DNA of 64,000 bases, from positions 22,444 through 86,443 of the forward strand of contig JAHBWD010000036.1 of NCBI GenBank assembly GCA_019637175.1, written 5' to 3'. Position numbers and translations under genes: made by a program. The stretch is from Labilithrix sp. Its GTDB lineage: Bacteria > Myxococcota_A > Polyangia > Polyangiales > Polyangiaceae. Positions 15,695 to 24,666 of the stretch are shown piece after piece. How positions within the stretch are numbered: position 1 is the stretch's first letter; each line of letters starts with the position of its first letter. The notes under the pieces were generated by a model. The model worked only from the letters and a program-made list of their open reading frames with translations. It searched no databases and was not told the DNA's origin.

Positions 15695-17539
15695 TCATGA
15701 CACGGGTGCGGTGCCGGAGCGATATCCGTCGGCTGCTTCGGCGTCGGCCGCGCCGAGGGCCTCGAGCGTCGCCTCGAAGGCGCGCGCCGCGCACATCGCC
15801 GCATGGCTCGTCGCTGCGGCATCCGTGCCTGGTCGGGCGGCGAAGTACTCGGTGACGACGCGCGCGACCGCCGCTCCGTCGAGAGCAGACCGCGGCGCCT
15901 CGCCCGCTGCGCTTCGAGGGCGGGCACCGGCGGCGAGCGCGGCGCCGGCGCAGGTCGCGGCGAACGCGACGGCGCGCGCGCTGTCGCCCTCGCCGCCGCC
16001 GCACGCCAGCGGGAGCGCACGAACGCGCTTCTCGCGAACGACCGCGCGCGCCGCGTCGGGCAGCAAGGGCTCGCTGCCCGCGGTGACCACGCCGAGGACG
16101 ACGCCGGGCGCGAGCGGAGCGACGGCCGACGCCGACCCGACGCCTCGCTCCGTCGCCAGCACGAGGCGCGGCAAGCGACGGGCCATGCCCCCTCTCGCGT
16201 GCTCGCGCGCCGCGAGGAGATCGATCGTCGTGCCGGTCGCGATGGCCTCCGCGCGCAGGCCGAGCGCCGACGCGAAGACGGCCGTCGTCGCCGAGAGCGC
16301 GAGCGCCGCCGTGACGTCGTCGTCGAAGATGCAGCGGAGCGCGATAGGCCCGCCTCGCAGGTGGGACCCAGACTGCGCGCGCGGCAGCGCGTGCTCGGCG
16401 TCGGCGAAGGAGAAGCTCCGCTGGCCGCGCTCGTCGGCGAGCATGTTGTCGCAGACGGCGGCGAGATCGGCGAGATCGAACGACGGGCCGGTCACGCCGG
16501 TGAAGAGCTTCGGGATCCGACCGATGCCGGGAAATCCCGGCGCCCACGTCAGCGCGTCCGTGAAGGCCGACTTCAGCTCGCGCGCGAGCAGCCCGCCGTG
16601 CGAGAGCGGCTCGTCGGCCGACTCGAGCACGGTGACGGCGAGCGCGCGCGCGAGCGCCTTCACGAGGCGCGCGCCAGGAAAGGGTCGCAGCGTCGAGAGG
16701 TGGACGCCGCCGACGTCGTAGCCGAGGCGACGCAGCTCCGCGATCGCGCAGAAGAGCGCGTCGCCCACCGGGCCCATGCCGACGAGCATGAGCGGCGCTT
16801 CGCCGAGCGGCGTCTTGTCGAAGACGTCGTGCCGCCGGCCCGACACGTTGCCGTACTCGCGCAGCGCGCTTCCGAGCGCGAAGGGAGCACGCTCGGCGAA
16901 CGCACGATCGGACGCGGGAGCGAACGACGGGTGCGCCGGATCGTTGCGCGAGCGCATGCGCGCGGCCGGCCCGACGAAGGCCTGACAGCTCTTCTCTTGC
17001 GGGAGCGCCGCCATCGCGACCGCGCGCCCGGCCGGCGACGCGTGCGCGAGCGCGTGGACGACGAGGAACGGCACGCCCGCGTCTTCCGCGGCGCGGCGCG
17101 CGACGAGCGCGAGGTCGAACGAGTCTTCAGGACCGGACGCGCAGAGCACACCCCAGCCGAGATCGGAGAAGGCGGCGAGATCTTCTCCCCCGTGGCCGGC
17201 GAGCGCGTGCGCGACGACGGCGAGCCGCGACGAGGCGATCTCGCGCATCGCCTCGCGCGCGGACGAGAACGCCTCGCCGCGCGCGACGATGGCGACGCGC
17301 CGACCCTTCTCCGCCGCTTCGCGCGCCGTCGCGAGCAGCGACGCGGCCGAGCTGCTCTGATCGATCGCCTCGAGGAGCGTGCTGCCGATCGTCGTCTCGG
17401 CGAGCCGGACGGCCGCGGGCGCGTCGAGCAGCTCGACGCGTGCGGTGTGCGGGCGCACCGACGACAACGCGGGCGACTCCGCCGTCCTCTCCATCTCGCT
17501 CGGCAGTGGTTGAGGGCTCGGCGAAGCGTCTTCGTCCAT
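15695..17539 (-). CDS. degenerate pyruvate:ferredoxin oxidoreductase-like protein
   Basis: 614 aa from the ATG at 17539. Residues ~45-215 resemble PFOR domain I (TTIGSTLLEAIDQ, FSDLGWGVLCASGPEDSFDLA, AEDAGVPFLVVH). Residues ~270-380 match domain II (LREYGNVSGRRHDVFD, LMLVGMGPVGDALFCAI, GVHLSTLRPFPG). Then come a degraded gamma-like region and an Ala-rich C-terminus. The ferredoxin [4Fe-4S] insert and the TPP-binding beta domain of a working PFOR are missing, so normal pyruvate oxidation is unlikely unless partners exist elsewhere. It lies between envelope genes on the same strand. Function not predictable. Confidence 0.6.
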   Translation of the reverse strand: MDEDASPSPQPLPSEMERTAESPALSSVRPHTARVELLDAPAAVRLAETTIGSTLLEAIDQSSSAASLLATAREAAEKGRRVAIVARGEAFSSAREAMREIASSRLAVVAHALAGHGGEDLAAFSDLGWGVLCASGPEDSFDLALVARRAAEDAGVPFLVVHALAHASPAGRAVAMAALPQEKSCQAFVGPAARMRSRNDPAHPSFAPASDRAFAERAPFALGSALREYGNVSGRRHDVFDKTPLGEAPLMLVGMGPVGDALFCAIAELRRLGYDVGGVHLSTLRPFPGARLVKALARALAVTVLESADEPLSHGGLLARELKSAFTDALTWAPGFPGIGRIPKLFTGVTGPSFDLADLAAVCDNMLADERGQRSFSFADAEHALPRAQSGSHLRGGPIALRCIFDDDVTAALALSATTAVFASALGLRAEAIATGTTIDLLAAREHARGGMARRLPRLVLATERGVGSASAVAPLAPGVVLGVVTAGSEPLLPDAARAVVREKRVRALPLACGGGEGDSARAVAFAATCAGAALAAGARPRSAAGEAPRSALDGAAVARVVTEYFAARPGTDAAATSHAAMCAARAFEATLEALGAADAEAADGYRSGTAPVS

Positions 17540-17607
17540 GACGCGAACGATGCGCGAACCGGCGCGCCCGCGCAAGGGCGCCCGGTCAGCGCGCGCGTCG
17601 AGGGGGC

Positions 17608-18069
17608 TCAGCGGCCGCGATTGGGCGCGGACGGGAGCGGCTCGATGCGCGGCGCGGGCGCCGGGCGCATCGCCGGCGGCGCGGGGTTGGCCTCGGGGTT
17701 CGGAGGCAGCACCGGCGCGGGACCGGCGGCGCCGGGCCCGAGGTACTTCACGCAGACGCCCGACCCGTGCGCACGCGAGTAGCCGACGTCGAACGAGACG
17801 CGGATCACCGCGTCGCAGCCGAGCGACGCCGCCTTCGCGCTGAGCGCCTTGGCGATGTCTTCGGGGTTCGCGTCGTTGCCGAAGCCGATCGCCTGGACGA
17901 TCGCGATGTCGTAGAACGGTCGCGCCGGCGCGGCCTGATCGATGACGTACAGCTCCACCGGCTGCGTCGACGGCGCCTGCGGCGCGCGCAGCATGGCCGC
18001 GTGGGTCTCGGTGTGACCGCAACCCGCGAGCGTCGCGAGGGCGATCGCCCCGAGCGCCGCGCGGCTCAC
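17608..18069 (-). CDS. predicted lipoprotein, unknown function
   Basis: 153 aa with a GTG start. Lipobox ending TLAGC. The core has YDIAIVQAIGFG and LGCDAVIRVSFDVGYSRAHGSGVCVKYL, a compact alpha/beta pattern seen in small outer-membrane-linked lipoproteins. The C-terminal third is Pro/Ala-rich. Its GTG overlaps the stop of the upstream lipoprotein gene (GTGA), so the pair is translationally coupled. Confidence 0.65.
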   Translation of the reverse strand: MSRAALGAIALATLAGCGHTETHAAMLRAPQAPSTQPVELYVIDQAAPARPFYDIAIVQAIGFGNDANPEDIAKALSAKAASLGCDAVIRVSFDVGYSRAHGSGVCVKYLGPGAAGPAPVLPPNPEANPAPPAMRPAPAPRIEPLPSAPNRGR

Positions 18070-18623
18070 AGGTCGCCTCCCGGCTGCGTCTGCTGGGGGA
18101 CCTCGCGCGGCTGCGGCGCCATCGTCTCGGGCGTTCCCGGATCGATCGACGTCGGCGGCGTGAGCGGGATGAGCGGCTGCTCCCCCGGCGGGACGACCTC
18201 GGTGGAGAACGCGCGGCCGAAGATGGAGACCATCATCAGCTCGTCGTTTGCGGCATACACGCGTGTGCCCGCGCAGGTCGCGCCGAGGGCGCACTGGTAG
18301 TAGAACGTCTCGACGTGCGTGCGGCCGACGAGCTCGAAGCGCGCGCGAATGCCGTCGACGACCGCGACGTTGCCGCCGATCTGCGCGACCTTGCGCACGA
18401 ACTGAGGCATCAAGGTATCGACGGAGGCCTCTTGCTGCGCGGCGTGCACCTCGACGACGCCGAGATCGACCGCGCCCGGCGGCGGCTGCCCCGTCGCGTA
18501 GATCGCGACGGGCCCCGAGTACGAAGGCAGCTGCACCGGCCCCGTGCGAATCGCGCTGCCGCCCACGGAGGAGCACCCCGCGAGCGCGAGGGCGAGGAGC
18601 GCCGCAGCAGCGTTCGCCTTCAT
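18066..18623 (-). CDS. predicted lipoprotein, unknown function
   Basis: 185 aa from the ATG at 18623. Signal peptide with lipobox LALAGC. The mature part has AIYATGQPPPGAVDLGVVEVH and VRKVAQIGGNVAVVDGIRARFE, the same general fold pattern as the coupled downstream lipoprotein (short strand, metal-free alpha/beta). The C-terminus is Pro-rich. The two may be diverged duplicates. No named family recognised. Confidence 0.65.
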   Translation of the reverse strand: MKANAAAALLALALAGCSSVGGSAIRTGPVQLPSYSGPVAIYATGQPPPGAVDLGVVEVHAAQQEASVDTLMPQFVRKVAQIGGNVAVVDGIRARFELVGRTHVETFYYQCALGATCAGTRVYAANDELMMVSIFGRAFSTEVVPPGEQPLIPLTPPTSIDPGTPETMAPQPREVPQQTQPGGDL

Positions 18624-18663
18624 GTCCACGATGATGAGCGTCCGGCGGGCGCCGCGCAACTCC

Positions 18664-20037
18664 CTACAGGAGGTTCGCCGCGACCTCGGCGAGCTCGCTG
18701 CGCTCGCCCCGTGTCAGCACGATGTGTGCTGCGACCTTTTCACCACGGAAGCGGTCGGCCGCGACCGAGAGCCCGTTCGACTGGCTGTCGACGTAGGGGT
18801 TGTCGATCTGGCCGGGGTCGCCGGTGAGGACGATCTTCGTCCCGTCGCCCGAGCGCGTGATGATCGTCTTGACCTCGTGCGGGGTGAGGTTCTGCGCCTC
18901 GTCGACGATGATGTACTGCTGAGGCAACGAGCGCCCGCGGATGTACGTGAGCGGCTCGACCTGGAGCTGGCCGCTCTCGAGCAGCTCGGCGTAGGCGCGC
19001 GGCCCTTTGCGCGTTCCGCTCGAGAACAGAAACTCGAGGTTGTCGAAGATCGGCTGCATCCACGGGTTGAGCTTCTCGTCGACGTCGCCGGGCAAGAAGC
19101 CGATGTCGCGGCCGAGCGGCATCACCGGACGCGAGACGAGCATGCGGGTGTACATGCCGTCTTCGACCGTACGCTTGAGGCCGGCGGCGAGCGCCAGGAG
19201 CGTCTTGCCGGTGCCCGCCTTGCCGACGAGCGTCACCAGGCGGATGTTCTCGTCGAGCAAGAGATCGAGCGCGTGGCTCTGCTCCTTGTTGCGGGGCCGG
19301 ATGCCGAGCAGCCCTTCGCGCGGCGTTCGCAGCCCGACGATCTCGCGCTTGGCCGCGTCGTAGCGGCCGAGCGCGGTGTGCGACGGGTTCGACCGATCGC
19401 GCAAGAGGACGCAGAGGTTGGCCGTCAAGATGCCACGCGGGCCGTCGCCGTTGGCGCCGCGCTCGCCGCGCTCGCCGCGCTCGGGGGCGATGAGACCTGG
19501 AGCGGGCGAGAGGCTTCCGTCTTGGAAGAACGCGTCGATCTCCTCGGCCGACACCTCGATCTCGGTCACGCCCGTCTCGACGCGCTCGGGCTCGACGCGC
19601 TGGTTCTCGTAGGTCTCGGCGACCATCCCCAGCGCGTCGGCGCGGATGCGGAGGTTCGTGTCCATCGTGACGAACACGGTCGGCCTGCCGCCGTCTTCGT
19701 CGCGCACGTCGAACGCCGTCTGGAGGATGGCGTTATCCATCGCGGCCTTGTCGATGGCGCTCGGGAGCTCGGGCCGCTTGGTCGGGACCGCGACCTTGAG
19801 GAAGCCGCCCGACTTGATGTTGACGCCCTTCGAGAGCGAGCCGCCGGTCTCGCGAAGCTCGTCGAGGAGCCTCACCACCTGGCGCGCGTTACGCCCGCGC
19901 TCGGAGCCCTCGCGCTTGAACTGATCGACTTCTTCGATGACGTAGATCGGGATGACGACGTTGTTGTCGTCGAATTTGAAGATCGCGTTGGGGTCGTGCA
20001 GCAGGATGTTCGTGTCGAGGACGTAGTTCTTCTTCAT
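18664..20037 (-). CDS. PIN-domain plus PhoH-like ATPase (YlaK/PhoH2 type)
   Basis: 457 aa. PIN nuclease domain ~1-150: D8 in LDTNILLHD, EEVD near 36 and D126 in MDTNLR give the acidic triad. A glutamate/glycine-rich linker follows, then the PhoH P-loop ATPase ~225-457: Walker A VGKAGTGKT (271-279), VSRPVMPLG, Walker B IIVDEAQN (376-383) and LTGDPGQID. This PhoH2 architecture has reported RNA helicase and RNase activity. The open frame extends to 20292, overlapping the divergent gene; the MKKNYVLDTN start is typical of the family. Confidence 0.92.
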   Translation of the reverse strand: MKKNYVLDTNILLHDPNAIFKFDDNNVVIPIYVIEEVDQFKREGSERGRNARQVVRLLDELRETGGSLSKGVNIKSGGFLKVAVPTKRPELPSAIDKAAMDNAILQTAFDVRDEDGGRPTVFVTMDTNLRIRADALGMVAETYENQRVEPERVETGVTEIEVSAEEIDAFFQDGSLSPAPGLIAPERGERGERGANGDGPRGILTANLCVLLRDRSNPSHTALGRYDAAKREIVGLRTPREGLLGIRPRNKEQSHALDLLLDENIRLVTLVGKAGTGKTLLALAAGLKRTVEDGMYTRMLVSRPVMPLGRDIGFLPGDVDEKLNPWMQPIFDNLEFLFSSGTRKGPRAYAELLESGQLQVEPLTYIRGRSLPQQYIIVDEAQNLTPHEVKTIITRSGDGTKIVLTGDPGQIDNPYVDSQSNGLSVAADRFRGEKVAAHIVLTRGERSELAEVAANLL

Positions 20038-20128
20038 CCGCTCTGCTGGGGCACGTACCCTCGCGGGGGGGTTCTTGCAAGGAAAACGAGGCGGCGACGC
20101 ACCGGGTCGCGTATCCTGGGTCGGTCCC

Positions 20129-21319
20129 ATGAGCGACTCGATCCAGCGGCCCGCCATCCGCAAACGCGCGCGGACCGACATGCCGCCTTGGCTCGTCCGT
20201 GCCGAGCGATTGCTGATCGAAGCGGTGCGCTCGGTGCGCCTCCTCGGATCGGTGGTGCCGCGGAACGCGCCACAGGAGCGCGCGCGGCTCATCTCCTCGT
20301 TCGAGGGCGGTCAGGCCGCGACCCCGCGCTGGTCGTACGCGCGCACCGATCACTCGCTGCTCCGCAAGGCGCTCGCGCGCGCGGCCCAGCGCCTGAGCTC
20401 GGAGTCACACCCCATCGCGCAGCTCTACGCCGCGCGGGCGAGGGAGCTCGAGGTGGAGGCGGCGCTCGCGAGCGAAGCGGGCACGGCGGTCCTCGGCGCG
20501 CTCGCGCGCGCGCGCTTCCGGTCGGCGAGCCCGCACGCGGCGGGCGAGGCGACGATCCTCGCGCGCAAGTGGATGGCCGAAGCCCACGACGTCAAGGCGC
20601 CCGAAGCGCCGGATCTCCTCGTGAGCGACGCGCCGGTGCCCGGATCGCTCCTCACGAGGATGCGCGAAGAGGTCGGCCGCCTCGGCCTGCCGTTCGCGGT
20701 CGTCGTGCAGCCGTCGCTCTCGGCGCTCGCCGCGACCGGAGAGCGTCACATTCTCGTCGCCGCGGGGCGGATGACGACGCGCGAAGACGTCGAGCGCACC
20801 GTGATGCACGAGATCGAGGCGCACGCGATCCCGCGCCAGCGCGCGTCGCAAGCGCGCCTCGCGATCTTCCAGATCGGCACCGCGCGGGGGATCGACGATC
20901 AAGAAGGGCTCGCGCTCGTCCTCGAGGATCGCCACGGCTACCTCACGCCGCGTCGCAAGCGCGAGCTCGCGGCGCGCCACCTGGCCGTCGAGGCGATGGA
21001 CGGCGGCGCCACGTTCACCGACGCGGTGCAAGCGCTCGTGAAAGAGCACCACCTGACCGTGCCCGAGGCGGTGTTGGTGTCGGAGCGCGCGTTCCGCGGA
21101 GGCGACGGCACGTCACCCGGGCTCGGGCGCGAGCGGATCTACCTCGAGGCCTACCATCGCGTCGGCGAGCACCTCGCGAAGAAGCCGACCGACGAGGGCA
21201 TCCTCACGAGCGGTCAGATCAGCATCGACGCGATCGCCGTGCTGAGCCCGCTCGTCCGCAAGGCGCGTCAGACGGAGCCGCCTCCCGTGCCGCCGGCGGC
21301 GCCGACGGCGAGGAACTAA
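20129..21319 (+). CDS. DUF1704 'QEGLA' family protein, putative metallopeptidase
   Basis: 396 aa. Contains HEIEAH (227-232) and DDQEGLA (256-262), the two hallmarks of DUF1704, annotated in many genomes as flavohaemoglobin expression-modulating QEGLA protein. The family also includes eukaryotic MATCAP tubulin carboxypeptidases, which use an HExxxH zinc site; HEIEAH fits that pattern. No signal peptide, so cytoplasmic. The frame is open to 20075 but the ATG at 20129 follows the gap after the divergent phoH-like gene better. Convergent with the next gene; the stops overlap by 4 nt. Substrate unknown. Confidence 0.88.
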   Translation: MSDSIQRPAIRKRARTDMPPWLVRAERLLIEAVRSVRLLGSVVPRNAPQERARLISSFEGGQAATPRWSYARTDHSLLRKALARAAQRLSSESHPIAQLYAARARELEVEAALASEAGTAVLGALARARFRSASPHAAGEATILARKWMAEAHDVKAPEAPDLLVSDAPVPGSLLTRMREEVGRLGLPFAVVVQPSLSALAATGERHILVAAGRMTTREDVERTVMHEIEAHAIPRQRASQARLAIFQIGTARGIDDQEGLALVLEDRHGYLTPRRKRELAARHLAVEAMDGGATFTDAVQALVKEHHLTVPEAVLVSERAFRGGDGTSPGLGRERIYLEAYHRVGEHLAKKPTDEGILTSGQISIDAIAVLSPLVRKARQTEPPPVPPAAPTARN

Positions 21320-22350
21320 TCGAGCGAGCAGACGTGCTTCGAGTCGCTGGCGTCGATCGCGCCGAAGCGCTTGAGGCGGATGCACTTGTAGCCCTCGCGG
21401 CACGCGGACGCGCCGGGGTTGCATACTTGGAGGCAGAAGCCGCCGCTCGTCTTGAAGTCGGCGCAGAACGACTCCGGGCGATCGGGCTGCGCGGGGCAAT
21501 CGCCCTGGCAGGCGACCGTGCATAGGCCGCCGGGATAGTCGACCGCGCACGAGCCGCTCTCGATCCCGCAGCCCGCGCTCGACTGACACGGATCGCCGAT
21601 CCAGCCGCCGCCGATCGCGCCGCTGATCGGGCCCGCGTAGTCGATGCCGCCGGCGTAGACGTTCCACAGGTTCCAGATGAGCCAGGTGCCGCCGGCCTCG
21701 CCCTCGGCGACGCGTGGCGTGCGATCGTAGATGGCGGCGGTGGCCTCGGTGACCGGCGTGACCTTCAAATTGTCGAGCGTGATGCTCGTTTGATCGGGTC
21801 CCCACCCCGCGGCGGTCTGCGCGTCGGTCGCGATGCGCTCGAGCGAGACGCGCAGGATCCGCGCGAGGCAGTCGACCTGGCGATCGAAGCCCGCGAGCTC
21901 GGGCTGGCAGTTGTTGCCCTGGAGGCAGCCGCAGCGAAAGACGTACTCGACGCGCTCGGGAGGGAACGGGTAGTTCGGCTCGCCGATGAGGCCTTGCGCG
22001 GCCTGCGCGTAGACGAGCAGGATGAGCGGGTTGATGCGATACGTGCGCGCGGCCTTGGCGATCGCGTCGGCCGCGCGGACACCGTTCGACTGATACGTCT
22101 CGAGGAAGCTCGCGCGCTGGTACGGCGTCCGGTGCAAGAACTTCTGGACCTGCGCCGCGTCGATGCCGTCGGGGTCGGCGAACGAGGCCGTGTCGAGGAT
22201 CTCGTTGCGGTCGAAGCCTACCTCCAGGCCTTCGGGCGTCTGGAAGTCCATCTCCTGGAGCACGCCGCGCTCGGTCTCCTTGCCGCACGCCGGCGCGAGC
22301 AGGAGACAGAGGAGAAGCGCAAGGACGCCGAGACCACGCACGCGAAGCAT
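21316..22350 (-). CDS. large lipoprotein, possible lysozyme-fold region
   Basis: 344 aa from the ATG at 22350. Lipobox LLAPAC followed by GKETERG. The first half is helical with SFLETYQSNGVRAADAIAKAA and YRINPLILLVYAQAAQGLIG, which reads like a transglycosylase/glucosaminidase-type helical fold; that is a guess. The second half is cysteine-rich (CGCLQGNNCQ, CQSSAGCGIESGSC, CQGDCPAQ, CREGYKC), like the EGF-style tails of myxobacterial surface lipoproteins. Envelope location likely; function unknown. Confidence 0.65.
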   Translation of the reverse strand: MLRVRGLGVLALLLCLLLAPACGKETERGVLQEMDFQTPEGLEVGFDRNEILDTASFADPDGIDAAQVQKFLHRTPYQRASFLETYQSNGVRAADAIAKAARTYRINPLILLVYAQAAQGLIGEPNYPFPPERVEYVFRCGCLQGNNCQPELAGFDRQVDCLARILRVSLERIATDAQTAAGWGPDQTSITLDNLKVTPVTEATAAIYDRTPRVAEGEAGGTWLIWNLWNVYAGGIDYAGPISGAIGGGWIGDPCQSSAGCGIESGSCAVDYPGGLCTVACQGDCPAQPDRPESFCADFKTSGGFCLQVCNPGASACREGYKCIRLKRFGAIDASDSKHVCSLD

Positions 22351-22720
22351 CGGGAAAGCTCCGCTCAAGCATGGCGCGGAAGGCGCGGCAGTTCCAGTCC
22401 GTCGTTCGCCCGCCGAACCTCTATGAGGAGAGGGCCCAACGGCGGAACTGCGCGAAAACACACCGATCGCACGCCGCGCCGGAAAGCAAGGCGTAGGAAA
22501 GGGTGCGCACCGAGAATCATTGCATCATGCATGCTCTGCCGACACGGCGACACCGTTCGTCGGACCGTCGTCAGGACGGCACTCGAGAGCCGCCTCGAAG
22601 AAGAGCTTGTCAGGCATCGACGACGCGACACCGCTCGTCGCGAGGCGGCGTGGCGACGGTTGCGCCGCGGCGGATCGCTCGTCACGGTGTCTGGGTGGGG
22701 AGCGGCGGAAGGAGCTCATC
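22351..22720. other. 370-bp divergent intergenic region, no gene seen
   Basis: The only gap above 300 bp in the window. It separates the divergent starts at 22350 (minus) and 22721 (plus), so it should hold two promoters. Short ORFs here lack coding character. I see no clear -35/-10 pair, inverted repeat or RNA element, only a small atgcat/gcatgc cluster around 22530. Confidence 0.5.
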
Positions 22721-23200
22721 ATGGCCTACCGCATTCCGGGTCTCATCCTCGCCGACCGGAGGCGCACCTTGCGCAAGGCGCTCGTCGATCTCGAGCGGGC
22801 TCGCGCCGACGCGCGCGCGGAGCTCGCCGCGATCGAAGAGCAGCTTCGATGGGCGGCGCGCGTCGACGCGAAGCTGCCGCATCCGCCCAAGCGGAGATCG
22901 CTCGCGATCGCGCTCGTCGCGGTGGCGGCCGGCGCGTGGATCGTCGGGCTCCTCTTCGCCTTCGGCGTCTCGCGCGACATCGACGTGACGAGGCTGGCGT
23001 GCGCGCGCCTAGAGCTGGACACGGACCGACCGGCGCTGGTGCTCGACAACGGACACAAGCTCGGAGAGACGCCCATCGACGTGAACGTCGCCGCGGGCTC
23101 GCATCGGCTCCAGCTCGTCGGCGCGGGCGGGGAGCGCGTGACGCTCTACGAGCGGCTGCCTCCTGGAAGCCACCGCGTCGTGAAGATCGACCTCCCGTAG
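22721..23200 (+). CDS. single-pass membrane protein with PEGA-like domain
   Basis: 159 aa; ATG 9-10 nt after GGAAGGAG. Residues ~12-50 form a charged helix (RRTLRKALVDLERARADARAE) likely to coil. One membrane helix lies at ~65-82 (IALVAVAAGAWIVGLLFAF), then a PEGA-like beta domain (LDTDRPALVLDNGHKLGETPIDVNVAAGSHRL). PEGA domains occur in surface and kinase-linked proteins of myxobacteria. It is followed 31 nt later by a coiled-coil gene on the same strand. Confidence 0.65.
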   Translation: MAYRIPGLILADRRRTLRKALVDLERARADARAELAAIEEQLRWAARVDAKLPHPPKRRSLAIALVAVAAGAWIVGLLFAFGVSRDIDVTRLACARLELDTDRPALVLDNGHKLGETPIDVNVAAGSHRLQLVGAGGERVTLYERLPPGSHRVVKIDLP

Positions 23201-23231
23201 CCGCGCGGCGGAATCCGCTATACTTCATGCA

Positions 23232-23564
23232 ATGGCGAGCAAGAAGCGCAGGCCGAACGGCGGCGTGGAAGATCTGACGATCCGGATCCTGAAGAGCATC
23301 CGCGACGAGATCCGCTCGACCAACGAGGGGCTCGAGACGCTCCGCACGGACCTCACCGGCCGCCTCGATCAGACCAACGCTCGCCTCGACCAGACCAACG
23401 CTCGCCTCGACCAGCACGAGAAAGTGTTGGTCAAGCTGATCGGCGAAGTGCAGTCGCTCAACGGTCGCTTCGACAACTTCCTCACCGGAGCGCACAAGCA
23501 GGAGCACGACGAGCTCCGCGCCAGGATCGGACGCATCGAGGATCGCCTGGGCAAGGCCGGCTGA
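23232..23564 (+). CDS. small coiled-coil protein with heptad repeats
   Basis: 110 aa. Basic N-terminus (ASKKRRPNGG), then an almost continuous coiled coil. It includes LDQTNAR repeated in tandem (residues ~45-60) and later VLVKLIGEVQSLNGRFDNF and RIGRIEDRLG. No catalytic motif. Probably oligomeric; no family recognised. The stop is adjacent to the stop of the convergent gene. Confidence 0.65.
   Translation: MASKKRRPNGGVEDLTIRILKSIRDEIRSTNEGLETLRTDLTGRLDQTNARLDQTNARLDQHEKVLVKLIGEVQSLNGRFDNFLTGAHKQEHDELRARIGRIEDRLGKAG
23361..23420. repeat. 21-bp in-frame tandem repeat (about 2.8 copies)
   Basis: Units cgcctcgaYcagaccaacgct at 23361 and 23382, with a partial third copy from 23403. Each unit encodes one LDQTNAR heptad of the coiled-coil protein, so copy number sets the coil length in exact heptads. 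Confidence 0.85.
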
Positions 23565-24665
23565 TCAGCGCACGTGGATGGGGACGACGACCCACGCCGC
23601 GCCGCCGCGGTTGTCGTGGACGACGGCCCACAGCGTGCCGCTCGCCGGCGCACGCGGCGCGCGGAAGCTCACGTCGCTGTCGGCCACCCTTCCCTTGCGC
23701 GTGTCGAAGAGCAGCCGCGCGTCCTGCGCGAAGGTGCCGATGTCCGAGTAGTAGGTGACCCAGATCTGCTCGCGGAGCGGGCCCTCGCGCGTGACGTCGC
23801 CGGGGTTCTCCTCCCAGCTCGACTCCGCCATGCGGAGATCGATCTTGTTCTCCTTGCACTCGCGCTCGCGCGTGCCGTCGGTGCAGCGCTCGACCACGAC
23901 GCCCACGGCGGGGTCGATCTCTTGCTGCTCGAGGAGCACCTTCTCGATGACCGGGTTCGCGTTCAGCCGCTCGGCGTAGGAGTAGACGCGCGAGATGCCG
24001 ACGACGTACTCGCTCGGCGGAAGCTTGTTGCCCTCGTCGTCGGTGCACGCGACGGGCACCTGCTGCGCGCCGCCCTCGAGATCGCGCGCGACGAAGCGAA
24101 CCTGCCCGGCGCACAGCACGTTGAACACGATGACGAGACCGTACGGCGCGCTCGCGCCCTCGCGCGGCTGGATCGCGTCGTCGGGCATCGGGAAGGAGAA
24201 GGTCGGCCCTTCCGGGAGAAACGGCGAGAGATCGACGTCGGTCGGGATGCTCGCGAACGGGTTCGCGCCCCCGCCCGACGCGCCCGCCTCGACGCCTCCG
24301 TCGCCGGCGATCGCCGCGAGCGGGCCGAGCGGCACGAGCCTCGTCGCGCCCGCCTGCCTGCCGCCGTCGCCCGGCGGCGCGAAGCAGAGGTAGTAGAGAT
24401 CTTCGCGCGGGTTCACGCACGCGATCGGGATCCAGAAGTTCTTCGGCGCGCGATCCTTGACCTTGCGGCCGTCGCCGATGAGCGCCTCGAGCGTGACCGT
24501 CTCGCCCGGCTTCGCGTACGGCTTGTCGGCGCGCACCACGAAGAGGCGGAGGCTGTCGACCCTGCTCTGCGGATCGAAGCCGCCGCCGCCGCACGCCACG
24601 ACAGCGCCGAGCGCGCCGAGGACGGCGGCGAGGAGCACGAGCGCGATCGAACGGCGAACCTTCAT
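23565..24665 (-). CDS. predicted lipoprotein paired with TonB receptor
   Basis: 366 aa. Signal peptide with lipobox GAVVAC, then CGGGGFDP. The mature part has beta-type segments such as LRLFVVRADKPYAKPGETVTLEA, APYGLVIVFNVLCAGQVRFVARD and a late LWAVVHDNRGGAAWVVVPIHV. It starts 1-2 nt after the TonB-dependent receptor gene and is co-transcribed with it, so it may be a surface or periplasmic partner of that receptor. Family not recognised; not SusD-like by eye. Confidence 0.7.
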   Translation of the reverse strand: MKVRRSIALVLLAAVLGALGAVVACGGGGFDPQSRVDSLRLFVVRADKPYAKPGETVTLEALIGDGRKVKDRAPKNFWIPIACVNPREDLYYLCFAPPGDGGRQAGATRLVPLGPLAAIAGDGGVEAGASGGGANPFASIPTDVDLSPFLPEGPTFSFPMPDDAIQPREGASAPYGLVIVFNVLCAGQVRFVARDLEGGAQQVPVACTDDEGNKLPPSEYVVGISRVYSYAERLNANPVIEKVLLEQQEIDPAVGVVVERCTDGTRERECKENKIDLRMAESSWEENPGDVTREGPLREQIWVTYYSDIGTFAQDARLLFDTRKGRVADSDVSFRAPRAPASGTLWAVVHDNRGGAAWVVVPIHVR

Positions 24666-24666
24666 C

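Noticed and set aside
22351..22720. Possible small RNA or riboswitch in the largest intergenic gap
   Set aside because: No stem-loop of length, T-run terminator or conserved riboswitch core could be seen.
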